The notes beneath the pieces are model-generated. The model had not been told where the DNA came from. It ran no database searches and saw only the letters and a list, made by a program, of their open reading frames with translations. Shown piece by piece: positions 4,791 to 5,799 of a stretch of DNA of 5,799 bases. Position numbers and translations under genes: made by a program. Position 1 is the first letter of the stretch. Every line of letters starts with the position of its first letter. The stretch is from DATKSS01 sp049582065 (GTDB lineage: Bacteria > Chloroflexota > Dormibacteria > Dormibacterales > Dormibacteraceae): assembly GCA_049582065.1 (NCBI GenBank), contig JBAUTF010000202.1:1-5799 (forward strand), in the 5' to 3' direction.

Positions 4791-5129
4791 CTAGGCTGCT
4801 GAGCTCTGCTCGTGCATGCGAAGGGCGCGAGCGGCTTCCCGACCACGACGCGCGGCTTCCTTGCTCGCCAGGTGGCGCACCCGCAGGTGGGAAGGGTTCA
4901 CCATCAACCGCCGGCGGTTGACGAGCACCTTCGGCTCACCGGGAGCCGGTTCTACCACAGCCGTGCGCTCGAGGACCGCGGTGACCCAGACGCGCCGGCC
5001 GTCGACCTCGGCTTCGAAGTCGGGCAGGATCTCGTCATCTTCGTCCATGGGGAAAGCGTCGAGCCGCACGAGCTCGGTGGGGCTGGTCGACGGGCGCTCT
5101 ACGGTTTTTCGGTTTGAAGTCATTTTCAT
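4791..5129 (-). CDS. Small protein of unknown function, paralog B of a tandem pair
   Basis: This 112-residue protein is the paralog of the protein encoded at 4362-4664, in the same orientation with a 126-bp gap. A Ser/Thr/Arg-rich N-terminus (1-18) leads into ELVRL (19-23), an acidic stretch MDEDDE (28-33), and the shared beta-rich core F38-L82 with VDGRRVWVTAVLERT at 42-56 and MVNPS at 76-80. The C-terminal part, about 83-105, is rich in Arg, Ala and Lys and looks like a basic amphipathic helix. That would fit nucleic-acid or partner binding, but this is only an inference. No signal peptide or membrane helix is seen. The start is uncertain: ATG 5129 has GAG only 2 nt upstream, while ATG 5123 (Met3) has it at 8 nt. 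The stop is TAG 4791-4793. The upstream neighbour is lipB, 130 bp away. Function unknown; I recognise no family. Confidence 0.78.
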   Translation of the reverse strand: MKMTSNRKTVERPSTSPTELVRLDAFPMDEDDEILPDFEAEVDGRRVWVTAVLERTAVVEPAPGEPKVLVNRRRLMVNPSHLRVRHLASKEAARRGREAARALRMHEQSSAA

Positions 5130-5139
5130 ATCTCAATTA

Positions 5140-5151
5140 CCCGATAACGGG
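5140..5151. promoter_or_regulatory. Palindrome CCCGATAACGGG just upstream of paralog B, candidate operator
   Basis: Arms CCCG and CGGG flank ATAA, beginning 11 bp upstream of ATG 5129. A wider pair, TTACC (5137-5141) and GGTAA (5165-5169), overlaps it. The position fits a repressor site over the promoter or a hairpin at the very start of the mRNA. The surroundings are richer in A+T than the rest of the window, as expected of a promoter region, but I find no convincing -10/-35 pair. Confidence 0.35.
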
Positions 5152-5213
5152 CAGTACCAAACCAGGTAACGCTCTGCGGCGAGGTCGAAGTGCAAACGCG
5201 GACTCACATAAGC

Positions 5214-5242
5214 GAATACCTGCCCAACGGCCCCTGGTATTC
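5214..5242 (-). terminator. Inverted repeat downstream of lipB, weak terminator candidate
   Basis: GAATACC (5214-5220) and GGTATTC (5236-5242) are perfect 7-bp arms around a 15-nt loop, 17 nt past the lipB stop codon. No uridine tract follows on the minus strand, so this is not a classical intrinsic terminator. It could be a processing or 3' stability element of the lipB mRNA, or a protein-binding site for the gene downstream. Confidence 0.3.
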
Positions 5243-5259
5243 CGATTGGCTTTGAAACG

Positions 5260-5799
5260 CTAGGCGGCCGGCGGCGTGCTCCTTGGAGTAGCGGCGGTCT
5301 TCAGCATCGTTTCAGCCGGCGCCCAATCCAGCTCCGCGCCGAACAGTCGAGCAAAATGGCGCGAGTAATCGCGTGCCGCCGCCTCCACCTCGATCCTCCT
5401 GCCGGTGAGGGCTTCCACCGACGTCGGCCGCTTGTCGGCATGGCCGCACGGGATGATGCCGTCGAAGTAGCCCAGGTCTGTGGTGAGGTTCAAAGCGAAG
5501 CCATGGCTCACCACCGATCGGTTGAGCTTGATTCCGATCGCGGCCACCTTCTCGCCTCCCGACCACACACCGGTGAGCCCCGGCTCGCCAGGCTCGGATT
5601 CAATGCCGAGCCCGCCGAGGTAATCGATCAGCGAGCGTTCCAGCGCGTCCAGGTAGGCCGGGATGGTCAGCTCGAATCGAGCCAGGTCGAGCACCGGGTA
5701 GCCCACCAGCTGGCCAGGACCGTGGTACGTCGCCTCGCCGCCCCGGTCGGACCAGATGACCTCGACGTCGCGGCGCATTCGCTCGCCCTCGTCCCACAG
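5260..5799 (-). CDS. lipB: Lipoyl(octanoyl) transferase LipB, 5' end cut by window edge
   Basis: LipB (EC 2.3.1.181) moves octanoate from acyl carrier protein to lipoyl domains of the 2-oxoacid dehydrogenases and the glycine cleavage H protein. LipA then inserts sulfur. The 179 residues visible include DRGGEATYHGPGQLVGYPVLDL, the family's most conserved block, here codons about 5748 to 5683. They also include GEKVAAIGIKLNRSVVSHGFALNL with the catalytic Lys (codon 5548-5550) and IIPCGHADKRPTSV with the catalytic Cys (codon 5446-5448). The 34-residue Lys-Cys spacing equals that of E. coli LipB (Lys135, Cys169). The frame is open to base 5799, so the ATG at 5778 is internal and about 30-40 N-terminal residues lie outside. 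The tail TAATPRSTPPAA is proline-rich and probably disordered. The stop is TAG 5260-5262. lipA is not in view but may lie upstream. Confidence 0.97.
   Translation of the reverse strand: MWDEGERMRRDVEVIWSDRGGEATYHGPGQLVGYPVLDLARFELTIPAYLDALERSLIDYLGGLGIESEPGEPGLTGVWSGGEKVAAIGIKLNRSVVSHGFALNLTTDLGYFDGIIPCGHADKRPTSVEALTGRRIEVEAAARDYSRHFARLFGAELDWAPAETMLKTAATPRSTPPAA

Noticed and set aside
4393..5169. Plus-strand open frames of 100-133 codons opposite the two small genes.
   Set aside because: The two minus-strand translations align with each other as paralogs. The plus frames are low-complexity shadows.
1..5799. CRISPR array, insertion sequence, phage or toxin-antitoxin module.
   Set aside because: There are no regularly spaced repeats, no terminal inverted repeats with transposase, and no recognisable phage or toxin proteins. 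The small paralog pair is not a toxin-antitoxin pair by any motif I can see.

Overview
The window reads as chromosomal DNA of a G+C-rich, free-living type bacterium. G+C is roughly two thirds by eye, and the real genes strongly prefer G/C at third codon positions. An F420-type luciferase-like oxidoreductase, a malate synthase A, tRNA genes with encoded CCA, and several starts that lack a Shine-Dalgarno sequence but have a -10-like hexamer just upstream would fit Actinomycetota, Chloroflexota or Dormibacterota-like lineages. The sequence alone does not decide between them. No insertion sequence, integrase, phage gene, CRISPR array or rRNA is visible.

Layout. Bases 1-827 (+) hold the C-terminal 274 residues of a carboxyl-terminal processing protease (S41), whose N-terminus lies outside the window. 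Two tRNA genes follow, tRNA-Val(UAC) and tRNA-Phe(GAA), both with encoded CCA. A gene for an unrecognised five-helix membrane protein runs on the minus strand (1172-1705). It is divergent from an LLM-class F420-dependent oxidoreductase (1773-2708, +). The 67-bp divergent promoter region contains a 13-bp imperfect direct repeat built on the palindrome CCGATCGG. Malate synthase A (aceB, 2732-4327, +) begins 23 bp after the oxidoreductase.

The right third is all on the minus strand: a lipB fragment (octanoyltransferase, 5260-5799, cut by the window end), then two small genes of unknown function (112 and 100 residues) that are clear paralogs of each other, and then a convergent junction with aceB. 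The paralogous pair is the most novel content. The two proteins align without gaps over about 64 residues, with a shared core VDG-x2-V-x-V-x-AVLERT, and I do not recognise the family.

How the parts may work together. Malate synthase A condenses glyoxylate with acetyl-CoA, and LipB supplies lipoyl groups to the pyruvate and 2-oxoglutarate dehydrogenases, so both touch central carbon metabolism. They lie on opposite strands and are not one operon. No isocitrate lyase is in view. The other genes look like independent units with their own promoters.
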